From contig NC_053415.1 in assembly GCF_016859285.1 (NCBI RefSeq), positions 7,391,501 to 7,455,500 of the forward strand: a DNA stretch of 64,000 nucleotides, read 5' to 3'. This DNA is from Xiphias gladius (taxonomy: Eukaryota; Chordata; Actinopteri; Istiophoriformes; Xiphiidae). A program made the position numbers and the translations under genes. Positions 22,266 through 36,000 of this stretch are shown in pieces. The notes under the pieces were generated by a model. It was given only the letters and a program-made list of their open reading frames with translations. It searched no databases and was not told the DNA's origin. Positions within the stretch are counted from its first letter, which is position 1. The number at the start of each line of letters is the position of its first letter.

Positions 22266-24778
22266 GTAAGAAAGACACTCATTCACAGGCCACCAGTCTT
22301 TACAGCCAACTGACGTTAGCTAGCTAGCTTAGCGCTGTCACTTTTATCCAAGTTGCTGCCCGCAAAGCTAAATTGGCTAATATTGTGAAACAACATTGGG
22401 AAAACGTTACTCCAAAGGGCATGTGTTGTAGTTACACTCATGCCTGTTTAAGTGGGATCTCGTAAAAAGGAATACAGAGACCTTATATACATTTTATTTC
22501 ATAACCTCAATTGCCATTGCCTGTGTAGCTTGCTCGTTAGCTAGCTATGTCTTAGCCCATTCAATATCTCGCAGCTTACTTTACGTAGCTGCGAAACAGT
22601 AGCTAATCCAGTGTGCGCAGCATTGGTATGCATTTAAGGGTTTATTGAATCAGTAGAACTTTGTTCTGCCTTCCTGTAGTCGACGTATATAATTTAGTTA
22701 AACAAGCCGTTAGTAGCTCATTCATTGTACAGTGTACAATAAGCCCTTTAACGACAAGAGTCCAGTTGGCGTTCAATGGAACCAGCGCAGTGTCAGTTAT
22801 GTTACGACTGTGGCTTTAAATATGACATTGCTTTATCGCATGCAATAGTCATTGAATTAGTGATTACTGGGAGATTTGCATTGCCGTCTTTTGGCGCAAG
22901 TGTTGTTTGACTGAGCTAATGGGACTATCTTACTTCGTAGCCTCAACGATGAATCGGTATACGAACACAAATCATTCGGATAAACAGGATGCGGGGTTTT
23001 GTCATTCACTGCTAGATGATTGGCGAGGTACCGTTAGTTACAACTGCTCTCATGTACGTGTCACGTTCTAGAACTGTCACAAAAGAGGCCCTATATGGAT
23101 AAGCTGCTTATTGCGACCCTGCATTTTGTTGGCCCGTGCATCAATAACTGTCCATTTTTTGCTAATTAAATGATAGAAATGGCCCCTGCCTCTATGGGCG
23201 AAAAGCTGTTAACTATGTGGGGTTAAGTATTGGATGTGTGGGTTTGCTGTGATGAGGCGTCCTCCTTTTTTTCGATGACGTAATCCTCCACCATCCGTGC
23301 CACCTCTTGTGGGTCGCAGTTGGTTCCTCTGCTGCCTGCTGCTTGCCAGTCTGCTGCCGCTGCTGAGATCATATGGACCCTGCTCTGTCCTGTTTGTCTG
23401 GCCTCTATCTCTCCCTCTCTGGCTCTCTCTTGTCCTTTTAGCTATCGACACTGTAAAATGACTTTAGAGTCATGTCACAGTTGCCTCCGGAATGGGATCT
23501 AAGTTAGAGGCTGAAAAGGAAGGATCTGTGAATGAAGTCCTGTAGCTGGGTTCAGGGCTGGGTTTTGCAGTTTTTCAGCAAAATCAGCATGCCCAAAAGT
23601 GTCACTGGGGATCCCCAGGGATCTGTGAAGGGGGCACCAGAAGCCCCCCATACCCCCAACCTGATGACATACTTTGTATATCCTGTGTAATTTTACGGAC
23701 TTTTTATTTGTAAGATGAGATAGTGGGAACTGTTTTGACAAGAGCTTTTCTATAGTATCCATTTCTGAAGGAATCCCTATAAACAAAAAGCTTAACAGAT
23801 GGGGATCCAAAAAGATGACTGTGACCTAATGTTTGTATGTCTTCTTGACCTGAATACATTTGGGAGTCCCAGTCTGGGGGCTGATGGTTGCTGAAGCTGA
23901 ACTACTTATCTTGGGAATCGGGCCTGCCATGTTGCACATTTTTTATTTGGGACACCATTCTAGTCCTTTATTGCCATCATATGCTAAAGCTGTGGTAGTA
24001 AGGATTCTTTTGCATTAGACTAGACTAGACTACTAGAAAAGTACTTGCCACGGGCTTGTTGGCTTGTACAGTCCTTAGCCATGTGAATGACATGTAACTT
24101 CACAGCTCACTGATGCCAGTTTTGCTATCAACTGTGGGTAGCAGCAAAACATCACAATTATTATTAAGTTACATATAATTGTGCAGTTATTTACAGTTGG
24201 ATAAACCCACATGAGCTTGGCTTAATGTAGCTCCACATTGTTGTCATCCCTTAATTTTCTGATTTCATCTATGTATTTTTATCTGACCTCACCTTTGTTT
24301 TTGTTTCCACACACCTAGTGATAGTTGTTCTTTTAAAGGCTGATATGCATCATTCCTGTCTTCCCAAAATGATTCTTACTGCTGTTGAAACCTACAGAAC
24401 AGCTCTGAAAGCCCAAATAAAACTCAATCTTTAATCAGAAAAAGGGAATCCCATCTCTGATAGCTGAAAAATACAGTAGGATTGGAAGCTGTGCTGTGGT
24501 GCTTTTGGTACCGCAACATGACTAAATAAGGCTGAGCAAAATTTGTTTTCATTAAATAAAAATGCAGTCTGACTATTTCTATGCATATTATTAATTCATA
24601 AATGATGTGCTGAACAGAATTGAACTCTGAATGCCTGGATTCAACTCTAAATTTCTTTGCTTTTGCTCTGTCCAAACCCGAAGAAGTGGGTGGACTCAGC
24701 TGGCGAAGATTAAATTGCCTGTGGCACTTAAATTGGGCAGCGCACCTGAACCAGCCATCCCCTTGGTTTACAACAGAA

Positions 24779-24798
24779 GTGTGTGTGTGTGTGTGTGA
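24779..24798. repeat. (GT)10 microsatellite
   Basis: Perfect GT run followed by a GA/CAGAGG purine-rich stretch to about 24870. Confidence 0.85.
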
Positions 24799-25684
24799 GA
24801 CAGAGGGACAGAGAGCAGTAAAAAGTGAGGGGAAGATATGGATAGAGAGGGACGGAGGTAGGAAGACAGAGGGGGCACAGGTGTTGCAGGGGTAATTGGG
24901 ATTAACTTAACCTGGTAGCAGAGGGCTAGGGATCCCATGGGAGCAAGCTAGGAGACAGATAGTGTCATAAGATCCCAAGGCAACTTGGGATCAAATGTTA
25001 CAGTGGATATGGTACAGAGGCAAACTGTAATTTATCCACAAGTTATTTTAACCATTCAACCTCAGGATTTAAATGTGTTGGTTAATAACAACCAGTTGTC
25101 TTCAGTTTAGTTGAAATTATTGCGGCATAGCCTGCAGGCCTGTAGTACATGCAGTTTGAGGAAATTGTTGGTCAGTGTTGCCAGTAGAAATGGTCTGCAT
25201 TGACAAGAAGGGCAAAAAATGGTTTAGGTGTAGACTTCTGCTTCTACAATTTTGTTTTATTTGGAACTGAAGAATGTACTAAGTGAAGAACAGTGTTAAA
25301 TAATACTATTTTGCTGCCAGCACCAGATCTTCAATGCTTTGGTTGGTTGTTGCAAACTTTAGACAGTCTCATTAGTGTTAATGTGGTACACTAGGAGGTG
25401 AAGTAAATCCATGTCTACTTTGGCATCCTTAGACCCTCTCACTACCCATTTATCATCATGCCATTTTTGCAGATGTATTTCCACAGGTTTGTTTGGGTCC
25501 AGTAGAGAAGATGCGTTAAGATGACAACCTTCTGGTTAAACATCATAAACCGGCTCACATAGCAGGGTGGTCAAAGGTCAACCATTGTTCTTGCTGGCTT
25601 GAAAGGTTGAGAAATGTGTATACATTGTGGGATGGGCTAGGAGTACATTATGTTAGGGGATGTGTGGAACACTCTATGCTTAAA

Positions 25685-25688
<4 letters not shown>

Positions 25689-25747
<59 letters not shown>

Positions 25748-25800
25748 GTAATATATAATATATATATTTTATATATATATATTTTATATATTTTATATGC
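25689..25800. repeat. (GT)28 microsatellite plus AT-rich tail
   Basis: Perfect GT run from 25689 to 25744, directly followed by a TA-rich tract (repeated ATATATATTTT) to about 25800. The junction of GT and TA repeats is typical of unstable simple sequence. Confidence 0.95.
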
Positions 25801-27485
25801 ACCCTGAGATTTAGCTGCTTACTGACCTTCTGTCTCTCTGATATTTCTTTCTTTCTTGTCTTTTTGTCATCTCTTTGCTTTGCGTTTTCTAGTCTTCCCT
25901 TTTCTCTCTATCTTTGTCTGACACCTTCTTTCTGGTTAGTCTCAACATCGGAAAGGCACACCCTACCACTCAGCATGGTGCTCAGTAGTGCTGACAGCTT
26001 GGTATTGGTGTGAACTGACAAGTGTTGGTTAGAGGACTGCTAGGTGGGTGCTGAAGGAAAGATACACTATCAGGCTTTAAAGATGCTAGCATTTGCGTAT
26101 CTTACATTAGTAGGCTTGGAAATGTTGCCAGAAGTAGTATGAGAAAACCGAATAGTATTACTGAACTTTCACTTCTGTCACCAGAGACTTTCATAACTCT
26201 TTTTAAGTCCATATATCCAGTCACTTATTCACTGTCAAGCTAGTGCTACTGAGTGGTTCATTTTGTCCCCAAATTAATGACTTAAAATTGAGTGGTATTT
26301 ACCTTTTTTTAGATCCCTCATAAGATCTTCCTCTTTCTTTGAGTTACACCATGCTTCTTGTGACCTAGGCTGACTGTTGGTGATAGCCTGTTCATGTTTG
26401 ACCAAGAGGTACAGCTGTCAGCCCATTCCATTCTAACCCTCTGGAAAGCTCACAGTCCTGTTTGCAGTTAGGAAGCGTTATAAGCTTAGCCATTGATAGG
26501 CAGAGTTCAGCCATTTGATTTTACAGTGGCTGCAGACCAACCTGTCTGGTGCCAAGTTGCTTGTGATACAGTGCCAGTTTATTTCTTGAATGTTATGCAT
26601 CTTGCATTAGTAATTACATGAGGGGTAATTGCTGCCAATAAGGCATTTTAAAATGGGAGGCAAAATAGTTATCATACATGTACAAATATGCCTAATGTGG
26701 CATAGGTCCGTATTACTCACAGATCACCATCATTGTCCTGAGCCACAGTTCTTTCAGCCTGTCTGACTGGCAGCCCTTAAGTGAACCAGCCAGAGAGCCA
26801 TCCATTCATAAATACCCAGCCAGATAGCTCTCAGAAAGGCAGCTAGTTAGTGGTCTGTTGCTGGGGTTGGATATGGCACAACCCTTCAGCAGAAATCATT
26901 CCCCAAGCCCCAAACACAGCTGTGTTTATTCTGTACAAGATACCACAGCTACAGAATGCCAGGACAAAGGTACTTTGACAGATCTAGACTTCCGAAATAG
27001 AAAGCAAGTAGTGCCATATTAATAGTGACACATTTTGATTGGTCACAGAGAATAATTATATCAAATGTGGATGCATTTGTCTGGCTTTTATCATGGTAGT
27101 CTCAGTTTCATTCAGAAAGTAGTGGAGAAGACTCGCATGTTATTATTTTCTGCCTGTGAACACTGGGACAAAAATAACAGTGGCTTTGTGAATTGGGTTT
27201 AAATGATTGGGGGCAGATTCAAGACAGGCAGAGAAAAGGCCTTATTTAGTTTTGGAATTAACAACGTTTATTCATATTTGGCAGTCGTAGTATTGTCATA
27301 AATATATCACAGTGATTCCTTACGATTATATATTTTTATATGTATATTATATATATTATATGTATATTTTAATAGAAAGTGTGTTTGTAGGGGATTTAGC
27401 TTGCTTCCTGAAAAATCTGTCTGAATGTGTTTGTTCTTTTTCAGATTTTATTTTTGATGTATTATCGTCAGATCTGGGTTGCCCC

Positions 27486-27513
27486 TTCTCTCTCTCACTC
27501 TCTCTCTCTCTAT

Positions 27514-27554
<41 letters not shown>

Positions 27555-27585
27555 TAAGTATGTATGTGTGTATGTATGTGTGTGT
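27486..27585. repeat. CT/GT/GTAT compound simple repeat
   Basis: A (CT)n tract (27486-27516) turns into (GT)n (to about 27547), then GTAT/GTGTAT units to about 27585. Confidence 0.9.
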
Positions 27586-30500
27586 CCATCGTCGGCCTAT
27601 CTGAATCATGCATAACTAATCAGATGAAACTGTATATTATGGTAATGGTGTTCTCAGTTAGTGGGCAGCCATATTGGTTTGATTAGCTGTAACAGCATGC
27701 TATCCAGCTAGAGAGGAGCTAGAGACAGACCCCCTACCTACTCTCTCTCTCTCTCTCTCACTCGGGCACACACTCACCAGTTCACCAGTTCACCAGAATA
27801 GGTATAGAAGACTCAGAGAGAATTGGGACTCTACACTCATGCCGGTGTCTCAGAGTGTAACACAAAACACTTCTTGTGATCCCATATTGCATTAAAAGCC
27901 ATAACAATTCTCCATCAAGCATATGTTTTTTTTTCATTGACTTTGAAGCAAATGACTTTGTTACTGCCTTTTGAATTGTTGCAGGTGTGATACCTGCAAC
28001 AATTAGTACATCACATTCTAATTTACTCAACGGGTTCTTGGAGATCTCTCTAAATTGGAAGGGTTGAAATTAGGTCTCTGTGGCTATTGTGCTGTATCAT
28101 TACTCCAGGCCAGCCCATATTGTGAAAGAACAGTACTCTTTCTGTCCCACTGGGAGCAGTAAGATAGTGTTACAGCTCTTATCAAAGGTCTCTCTCAGAG
28201 GAACATACAAAAAAGACAAAGCAATTTAGGATTTGGGAAATAAAGGGGGGTGGAATAAAACATGAAACAAGTTATGCAGTACATCCCCTTTGTTTTAGGG
28301 GTTTATATGTAATGAAAAAAGAGCTTTTTCTAATTATTTCCTTGAAAATAATGCATAGGAAGCAAAAATTAAATTGTTAAATTTTCATGAATACTTCATC
28401 TACAAAATGATTAATTAGGTTGAGTTCTCCCTCGACTCCTTTACATTACTCCACTAGGCCTTGGCAACATCAAGATATCTGTTTTAATTCATCATCATGT
28501 ATCATCCCTCTGACGAGTCACTTGTGTGTTCTAACCCAGTTTCCTGAAAAATGCAGGGCTAGATTATGCCAACAGAGCCAGGAGATAAAGATAGCTAGAT
28601 TATGGTTTAGGGGCTGTGAGATAAACCTAGCTAGCCATGCAGCGGTTGGATTAAGAGAGTGCACCATAAAGACATTAAAGGATTAAAACGATCACTGATG
28701 ATCATTGGGTATGAAATGGATCAATGCAGGGATGTCCATTGGATAACTAGGGGGAATGGGAGAAAAGGGTGCTGGACAGTTGGGCGAACAAAAGGGGACT
28801 GGGGTTAATTGATTGGCATCAGTGGTTGGATTGAATATGTAAAACAATACTGGATTTTTGGCCTTATTGGTAGAAAATGCAGGTTTAACGAAACAGGCAG
28901 TCTCCACTGATGGAGACTATATATGTAGTCTCCATTACATACATAAGGTACCATTTTGGAACACTACCACCAGGTCTCATACTACATTTCAGAGTTCAAA
29001 TACCAATATTTCTTTCTAAAGGAAAGTGTGTACCTCTACTAAAAAAAGCTTTAATTACAAAACAAATAAAAGGGAATCTCTGTGCAGCATTCCATCAATG
29101 CACTAAATGAGTATTGGAAGAGAGTCTCAGTAATTATTATGCATTATTCATTCTTAGAAAAAATATTTTATTCATTCAACTAACTGATAGATTTCAAAAC
29201 TGTTTTTTTTGTTTGTTTTTTTTTGTTAAGGTGGATCAAGGGTTCCTTTTTAACAACTGGCCAGGGACACTGGATTAAAATTTGACTTCTAGGCTAACTT
29301 CTCCTCATTTACTGTTCTTTTTTTCTGTTCACCTATTGCCAGTTACCTTTCCGTCCCTTTCTTTTCCTCAGTATGTACACTCCCTTCTGTCCATTGCATA
29401 GACATTCTTGTCTTTAATTTCCATGTTTTTAATGGATGAATAAATTGAAATTTTAACCTTTGTTTTAGCTGTCTGATAATGTTGACACATCAAGTACGTT
29501 TGCAAGCAGCTCAGGTAGCGATATGAAATTGTCTGTTGAGCATACTGTTTAGGGGTTTGACTCCCTAATTCGAATGTTAATGCACACTACAAATGTAGTT
29601 AGGACATCAAAGTCCTTATAGGCAAGTCTCACCACTCGCCAGCCATCTTGGCAACACCCCCAGGCAGTTATTTTGGGCTCAGACCACGCCCCCATCTAAA
29701 TGAACGCAGAGAGAACCATAACTGCACAATGATTGGTCACCGGACAAAAACTGCATGTATAGAATCATCAGTCAAATCTGATAAAAACCCCTCAAAAAGA
29801 TTGGTGACTTTGCCCCAAAATAAAGCTTAAAATGCTTTTTTCTACAGGTTATACTTCTCCCACGCAAGCGCAAGGTTTCACGACACCAACTTCTTTTACG
29901 GCTCTATCCAGAGTGCCGTGTGCCATCGTTTCATCCAGAGGTGTTATAAGGGAAACTGTCTTGAATCTCAGCTGCGTGTTTGCATCAGTGCAATAACACA
30001 ATTGGCTTGATATTTTTCCCATTTGGCTGTTAAAAGGCAGAAGACTGGCTTTTTGGGGGGAGGGGCAGGATATGTGTTATACAACTGCCATCTTTGGCGC
30101 TACAGACTTTTCTATTCAGGATTCTTTAAGTGGTTTGTCTCCTCCCTTATAATGTCTCTGAGAACATATCCTAGGTATGGTAACAAAAGTATTGCATGAG
30201 TTTTGGGAATTAGTTAATCACTCTTGGTCAAGTGTATGTAACAAGCAATTCTTTCATATGCAAACTGCCATCAGAGTGAGGCTGGACTCAGAATGGGATT
30301 AAGATGATGAAATGAGTCCTTCCTCACCCCTACCAGTCCATGTCATCATATTATTGAAGAGTAACCACTGAATGATATGATTATACCTAAAAATTTTTCA
30401 TCTGAAAGAGGACTCCCTTCCACTGTAGCCCCACCCCCACCTTTACACTCCTCAGGTATGTGAGTACAGCTGGCTCCTACACTCTGTACTCAAGAGTTAG

Positions 30501-30893
30501 GCTCCAGTGCGTGTTTCGACTTGTTCTTTCCTATACTACCACCCTTCGCATTTTCCCCAAAAATGTGTATACACTGTGACACATGCAGTTTTAGCGCACA
30601 TTTAGACATACACACACCATTTCCTAAAGGGGGATGTGCTCAGCAAATAGTTGTAGACCTATTGCCATGTGCCCATTTTAACCTGTTGCTTGTGCAACCT
30701 GAGCTTAGCGCTTGTGCGTGTGTGTGTCAGCTTCAGATCCTCAGGTCTGCCTGTGAAACAGCTGCTGAAAGAGCCTTGAATACCTCAGGAGGTCAAAGGA
30801 CACAGTTGCTTAAGAACAGTGGGTCAGAGCCAAAAATGGATGGCATTTCTTATTCTGCTGCGTACACATGAGAATTACCAGGGTTTCACGGTT

Positions 30894-30920
30894 TTTTGTT
30901 TGTTTGTTTGTTTGTTTTTT
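30894..30920. repeat. (TTTG)n repeat
   Basis: Five to six TTTG/GTTT units flanked by poly-T. Minor simple repeat in ptpn4 intron 1. Confidence 0.8.
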
Positions 30921-32114
30921 AATTTTGCTTACAATCATATATCTGAAAATTGGTGACATTACAGGCTATAGAACATGTTTCCAGCCTTAGATAATTCACT
31001 GTTTTGCAAATGAGCAGCATTAGCGAAAGTAAGTTACATTTTGGTTTCACCATTTATTAAAGAACTAGAAGCAGAAACTTTTGCATTTTTGTCCATGTTT
31101 CTAAACCTTTAGTTTCCTGCGCTCTTTTTCAGATGTCTAGTGTGTTTTTGTGTGACACTTGACAGCGTTATTTCTGGAAGATCAACAGTTTACATGGTAA
31201 AACCTAGTTTTATCCGCTGCTTGTTTAGCTTGGAAATCTGTGGAGGAAGTGCAAAGGGATTCCATATCCAACTTAAACAGGAGCAGACAGAGCAGTCTAA
31301 AAACACAGGACATTAGTACTGCTGTTTTTATTTCATACTGCTTTCAGTGTCTCCACTGTCAGGCTTGTCTTCTGCCCATCCCTCCTCTCCTTTATTTTTT
31401 ATCTTTCTTGCTCTTGAATCCTAGTCTATATGACGAGCTTGCTCAAGACATGCTGTTTGTAAACTCTGTCCCCCATAATTTCCTCTGTTTTAGTCAACAG
31501 ACAGGTGCTGATTGTATTATGTGTAAACATGTCATCACTGTGCAGTTGAGATGAGGCAGTGAAGAGAGCAAGAGGCAAAAGATTGACAACATGCATAAAG
31601 ATATCTGGTTAAAAAGGCTGATGGGCCTGCTTTTTAGGAGGGTGTGTCCACCCACATGTGCTTGGATTACTCTGAACAGCGCACACACAAACATTCACAC
31701 TCTTTTGTTGACATCTAGGCCTGCACTAACCTTTCTCAACTTTAACTCACAGCCTGAGGACAGATCCTTTCCTTAGGCTAACGTTTCCTCAATAACTCAG
31801 GGCTCCATTCTTGCAGCCTTTTGTCGCATTTTACAACACTGTTGCAAATGGCTTGGCGATTTTGTTTGAAACAGTGTCAGGATATTAATAAGGATAATGT
31901 CCTATAATCATTTATATCACATTATAGCAGATGTATGTTTTGAATAGAACCATCAAAGAACATGACAGGGACTGTTAATGCCAAAAAGCCATCACTTTAA
32001 TAAATAGATTAAGCCAGTAATGTAACATATCCCTTTTTTTTTTTTTTTTTTAAAGGGCTCAGCTTAAACATAGGCATACAGGGAAAACAACAGGGCTTCA
32101 ATGGGGGGTCGAGA

Positions 32115-32526
32115 CTTAAAGGATAATTTGGGATTTTTGAAGTTGGACCTTTTTCCCATGTTTTTGGGTGTAAATGATTGAATCTTTGCAGTTGGTCCAC
32201 TACTGAGCTGGAATTTGACTCAGAATTTTTATGAGTCATGTCCAATAAAAGTGGTTGTTTTTGCTACTGACAGGTGCAAATTGTTATTATAAGTCAGACA
32301 TGTATAATAACAATCTGAACCAATCAGTGGCAAAAATAAACATTTTTAGTGGACATGCAAATGCACTGTTTGATTACACTACAGCAGCTGTTTAGTAGTT
32401 TCTGGGTACAATGGACTTGCTCAATACTGGTTCAATAGCAAAGATATTTGTCCCTATCAATCGTTTAAACCCAAAAACATGGGAAAATAAGGTCCACGTT
32501 CAAAAATGTCGGATTTATTGTTCAAG
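32115..32526. mobile_element. Fold-back MITE-like repeat, about 412 bp
   Basis: The left arm (32115-32180, starting CTTAAAGGATAATTTGGG) and right arm (32460-32526) are inverted copies of about 65 bp; both share an ACCCAAAAACATGGG-type block. The centre is also self-complementary: AAGTGGTTGTTTTTGC and TTGTTATTAT pair with ATAATAACAATCTG and GCAAAAATAAAC. The whole unit would therefore form one long hairpin. The terminal sequence resembles a dispersed teleost non-autonomous element. No coding capacity. Confidence 0.8.
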
Positions 32527-32897
32527 AGCTATGACTCAATATATGACTGGCAAAATGTTAGGCTTTAACTGGTAAAATGTACGTTTTTAAATGAATATGG
32601 TATAAAATGAACAACTTAATACTTCATTTAGACTGTGAGAAGTCTTTTAATATATTGATCTGTTTTACTCCACTTTGCCTCTGACAGCCTTGGGTTTGCA
32701 GCAATTCTCAGTGCAAAATCACATAGACTGCAATTTGTTTTTCCTACTGTCAGGTCATGTGTGTGTATGAGCTTATATAGAGTATTTGTGTGTGAAGAAA
32801 GAAAGCTAGCAAAATGGTAAAATGGACAGTCGTACCCGTAGAGAATCTGTGTGTCTCTGTGTGCGTATGTCAGAGGATGGAGAACATGAGAACAAGA

Positions 32898-32900
<3 letters not shown>

Positions 32901-32969
<69 letters not shown>
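32901..32969. repeat. (TG)34 microsatellite
   Basis: Long uninterrupted TG run in ptpn4 intron 1, immediately followed by a 42-bp tandem duplication. Confidence 0.95.
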
Positions 32970-32970
<1 letters not shown>

Positions 32971-32975
32971 GCTGT

Positions 32976-33059
32976 GTTAGTTATTGAAAGAGTTTGTGTA
33001 AGTGTGTGTGTGTGTGTGTTAGTTATTGAAAGAGTTTGTGTAAGTGTGTGTTTGCTAGA
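32976..33059. repeat. Tandem duplication of a 42-bp unit
   Basis: The unit begins GTTAGTTATTGAAAGAGTTT and ends in a GT run. The copies are 32976-33017 and 33018-33059, identical over about the first 35 bp, with the second diverging at its end. Probably produced by slippage or unequal exchange at the flanking GT tract. Confidence 0.9.
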
Positions 33060-36000
33060 GAAACAGGCAGCTTCGCTGTTATTTTCTGGGGCAGGCTATC
33101 AGGCAGGGAGGCAGCAGGGAGGGATAATAACAGAAGCTGTTACATTCTTGTGGTTTCTCTGATTTCAGCATGAGGCAGGGGGCTGGCTCTGGCTGACTCA
33201 CGGCTGCTCTGCCTGCTTTGTCTCTGTCTGCCTCTGAGGCAGCATGGACACTGCGAGCAAGAGGACAGTACATGGCATTTCTTGGACATTTTAATCTAAG
33301 AAACATTATTTACAGGGCCATGAATCTTTGCATATTTCAGTACCCCTTGCTCAAGCATCAACCTGGAAACTGATAAAACTGGCTAAGCCACCACTGTGAG
33401 GAGTGGCAATAATTTTACTTTATAGTTTTAGTTCAGGTTTGTTCCTCAGGCCACTTGATAGCTGGTTTCAGGTGCTACAATTGAGAACTTTGATATCAAA
33501 TATTTTGCCATGTGTCTGGATGTGTATCAACACAGTTGCAGTTTGTTGATTTTTAGAGGAGTTAATAAATTATCATAGCTACATGAATGTAACAAAGCAT
33601 TACTATTGATCATTGATCAACTCCAAGAACAACTACAACTGCTGCAAAACTGAGCTGTGTATACTGGTTGGAAGCGAATGGGATGCTGTTGTGTTCATGT
33701 TAAATAGGAGCAAGGTGACCAAACAAAATCATATAGAGTAATTCTATAAAAAGTGTTATGACAAAAGCAGGTGTTCATCTGGATGAAGTAGGTAAACTGG
33801 CCAAACTGGTTCATGACATCTGGAAATCTGGAGTCCAAATAATCATGACCTAAAAGCATCTCATCAGAATCCTAAAATCATATCAAAGCATATCATTTAC
33901 ATTTTTAGTGGAGAGTAATAAAAAAAAAGAAAAGAGAAATGATAGACATTAGACAAACATATAAACTGGTACTTTACAAAATGGTACTTTACAGTCAAAC
34001 ATTACAACATCAAAAATGATATATAAACCCAATTCAGTGTGCATCTTTGTGTCTTTTAATTGGTGGCCCATAGTCCGTTTTCTTAACTTTTCCACTCTAT
34101 ACAATACCATCAGTTGTCTGAAGTTGAATTTGTTTCATTGGTTTATTTAAGCCCTCACTTAGGTCTGAGGTTGCACTAATCTTCTTTTGTAAAATCAGAT
34201 TAATGCTGAACCGGCTACCCATGTTTGTTAAACCTGGTTTGAGCTTGTTGCTAAGCCATTGCTGCAGAAGAAATGCCATCTGCCTAGTAACACTACTACA
34301 AATGCACAACCTACACTGACCTACATATGTAACCTTATAAAGCTACATTACGAATTGAATTTTACTGCAAAAATTTAACCTGTATTTTTAATACAGCTAA
34401 GCTGTTACTCCTGTGTCAGGACATTGACAGTGTACTGGGCTAACTGTTGCAAGCAGAAATAAAACTTCACTTATAAAGCCTGATGCTGGGAGATTTTGTA
34501 TCAGCTGTTTGAGTTAAACACATAAGCATGCACCTTGGTATTTTGTATGAAACAAACTGTGGCCTTTAAGCGGATTAATCCAGTCACACGTTTCTGCCTG
34601 CCTTCAGGACATGCAAAAAAGCGAGAAATTGCTGTCTCAGTATTTGTCATCGGCAGCGAACCTTATTTTCTACAGTGTGGAAACATTGTACCAAGTATGA
34701 GGTGACTGTCAAGTGGGCCCACGCTTTCCTGTTTTGGCCCTGTTTACAAACCACAGTGTGTTCCACACCTCCATCTCTTCATCCTCACCTCTTCATATAA
34801 CCTGTGGTATCCCCTAACACCCCTCCCACACATACATGCTTTTTGTTATATGAGGTATATAATACATTCAAACAAGCTGTTTAATCATCAACTCTTCTTT
34901 TGAGTCGCCTTTGTTGCAACAGGTCCTTTCGGCTGTTTAGCTGTGTAGTTAAATAGTTTGCCGTTGATCTTAATCCCACCCCAAGGACAATATCTGAGTT
35001 TATATATTTTATACTTAGATATTTTATAGGCCTTCCATCTTTAATATTCATGGTACTGCTAGCTACATCCCCTGTCTGCTGTCACTGTTTCTCACAACCC
35101 ACAAATGTTTCCCCCCACCCACAGAAACTTCTATGCTCAAAGTGCTGCACTGGAGCATCAAACCATGCGGCTGTATAAAAATTAAATGTGAGCAAAAATG
35201 TAACATAGTAGACCAAACACATTTTAAACTTAAGCATCTCCAACTATGCGTCAAACAGAATTCCTTTCATCAGCAAAATAGAGCAGACTCTACTTACCCA
35301 CAATATGTCCTAGCTGTGGGAGCACGCACACACACACACGTCACTAGTCATTAGTCACTGGTCATGTTTCTCTTCACCTTCAGTACATTTGTGCTGAGGT
35401 TGCCTAGACAATTAAAATTTAGGATGTTTTTAAAGTAGCAGAACCTGAGTTTTTATGTGTGATGTGGGCATATGGTTGTAGGTGTGAGTGAGACAACGTA
35501 TTTTTTAGCATACTTTTACATTTTCATTTGATGAATATACATTTGTATTTTTGGTTGTGTACTATCAAAGACAGAAGATTATTTATTTTTTTTTCCATCT
35601 TCCCATGTTTGTAAGATATTGTGGGTTTACCACTCAGCTTCTCATTTACGTTTTCGTTAAGCGTAGGGTTAAGCAGTTGTGCAATAATGCGTCATTCTTT
35701 TTCTTAATTTCTTTAAAAAATTATTAAATTTCTGTTATACAAACAGGCCCGAAGATTAGGCTATATTGTAGTTTTTCCAGAGAGACCTTGAAAACTCATT
35801 GTTACATGTGAATAATGAATCAGGCCTAGCAGACAATCTCATTTTAGTACCCAGCAAGTGACCTTCTGGAGACAGTATGGCATTGATAATATGGACACAC
35901 TTTGGTACAGCTCTGATCTGTCGCAGGAGGTGCAGAGTTTCCAGGAAAATGACCATTGTATTGCTTCCATTGGGCTTATGATAAAAGCCTTTTCCTAGTA

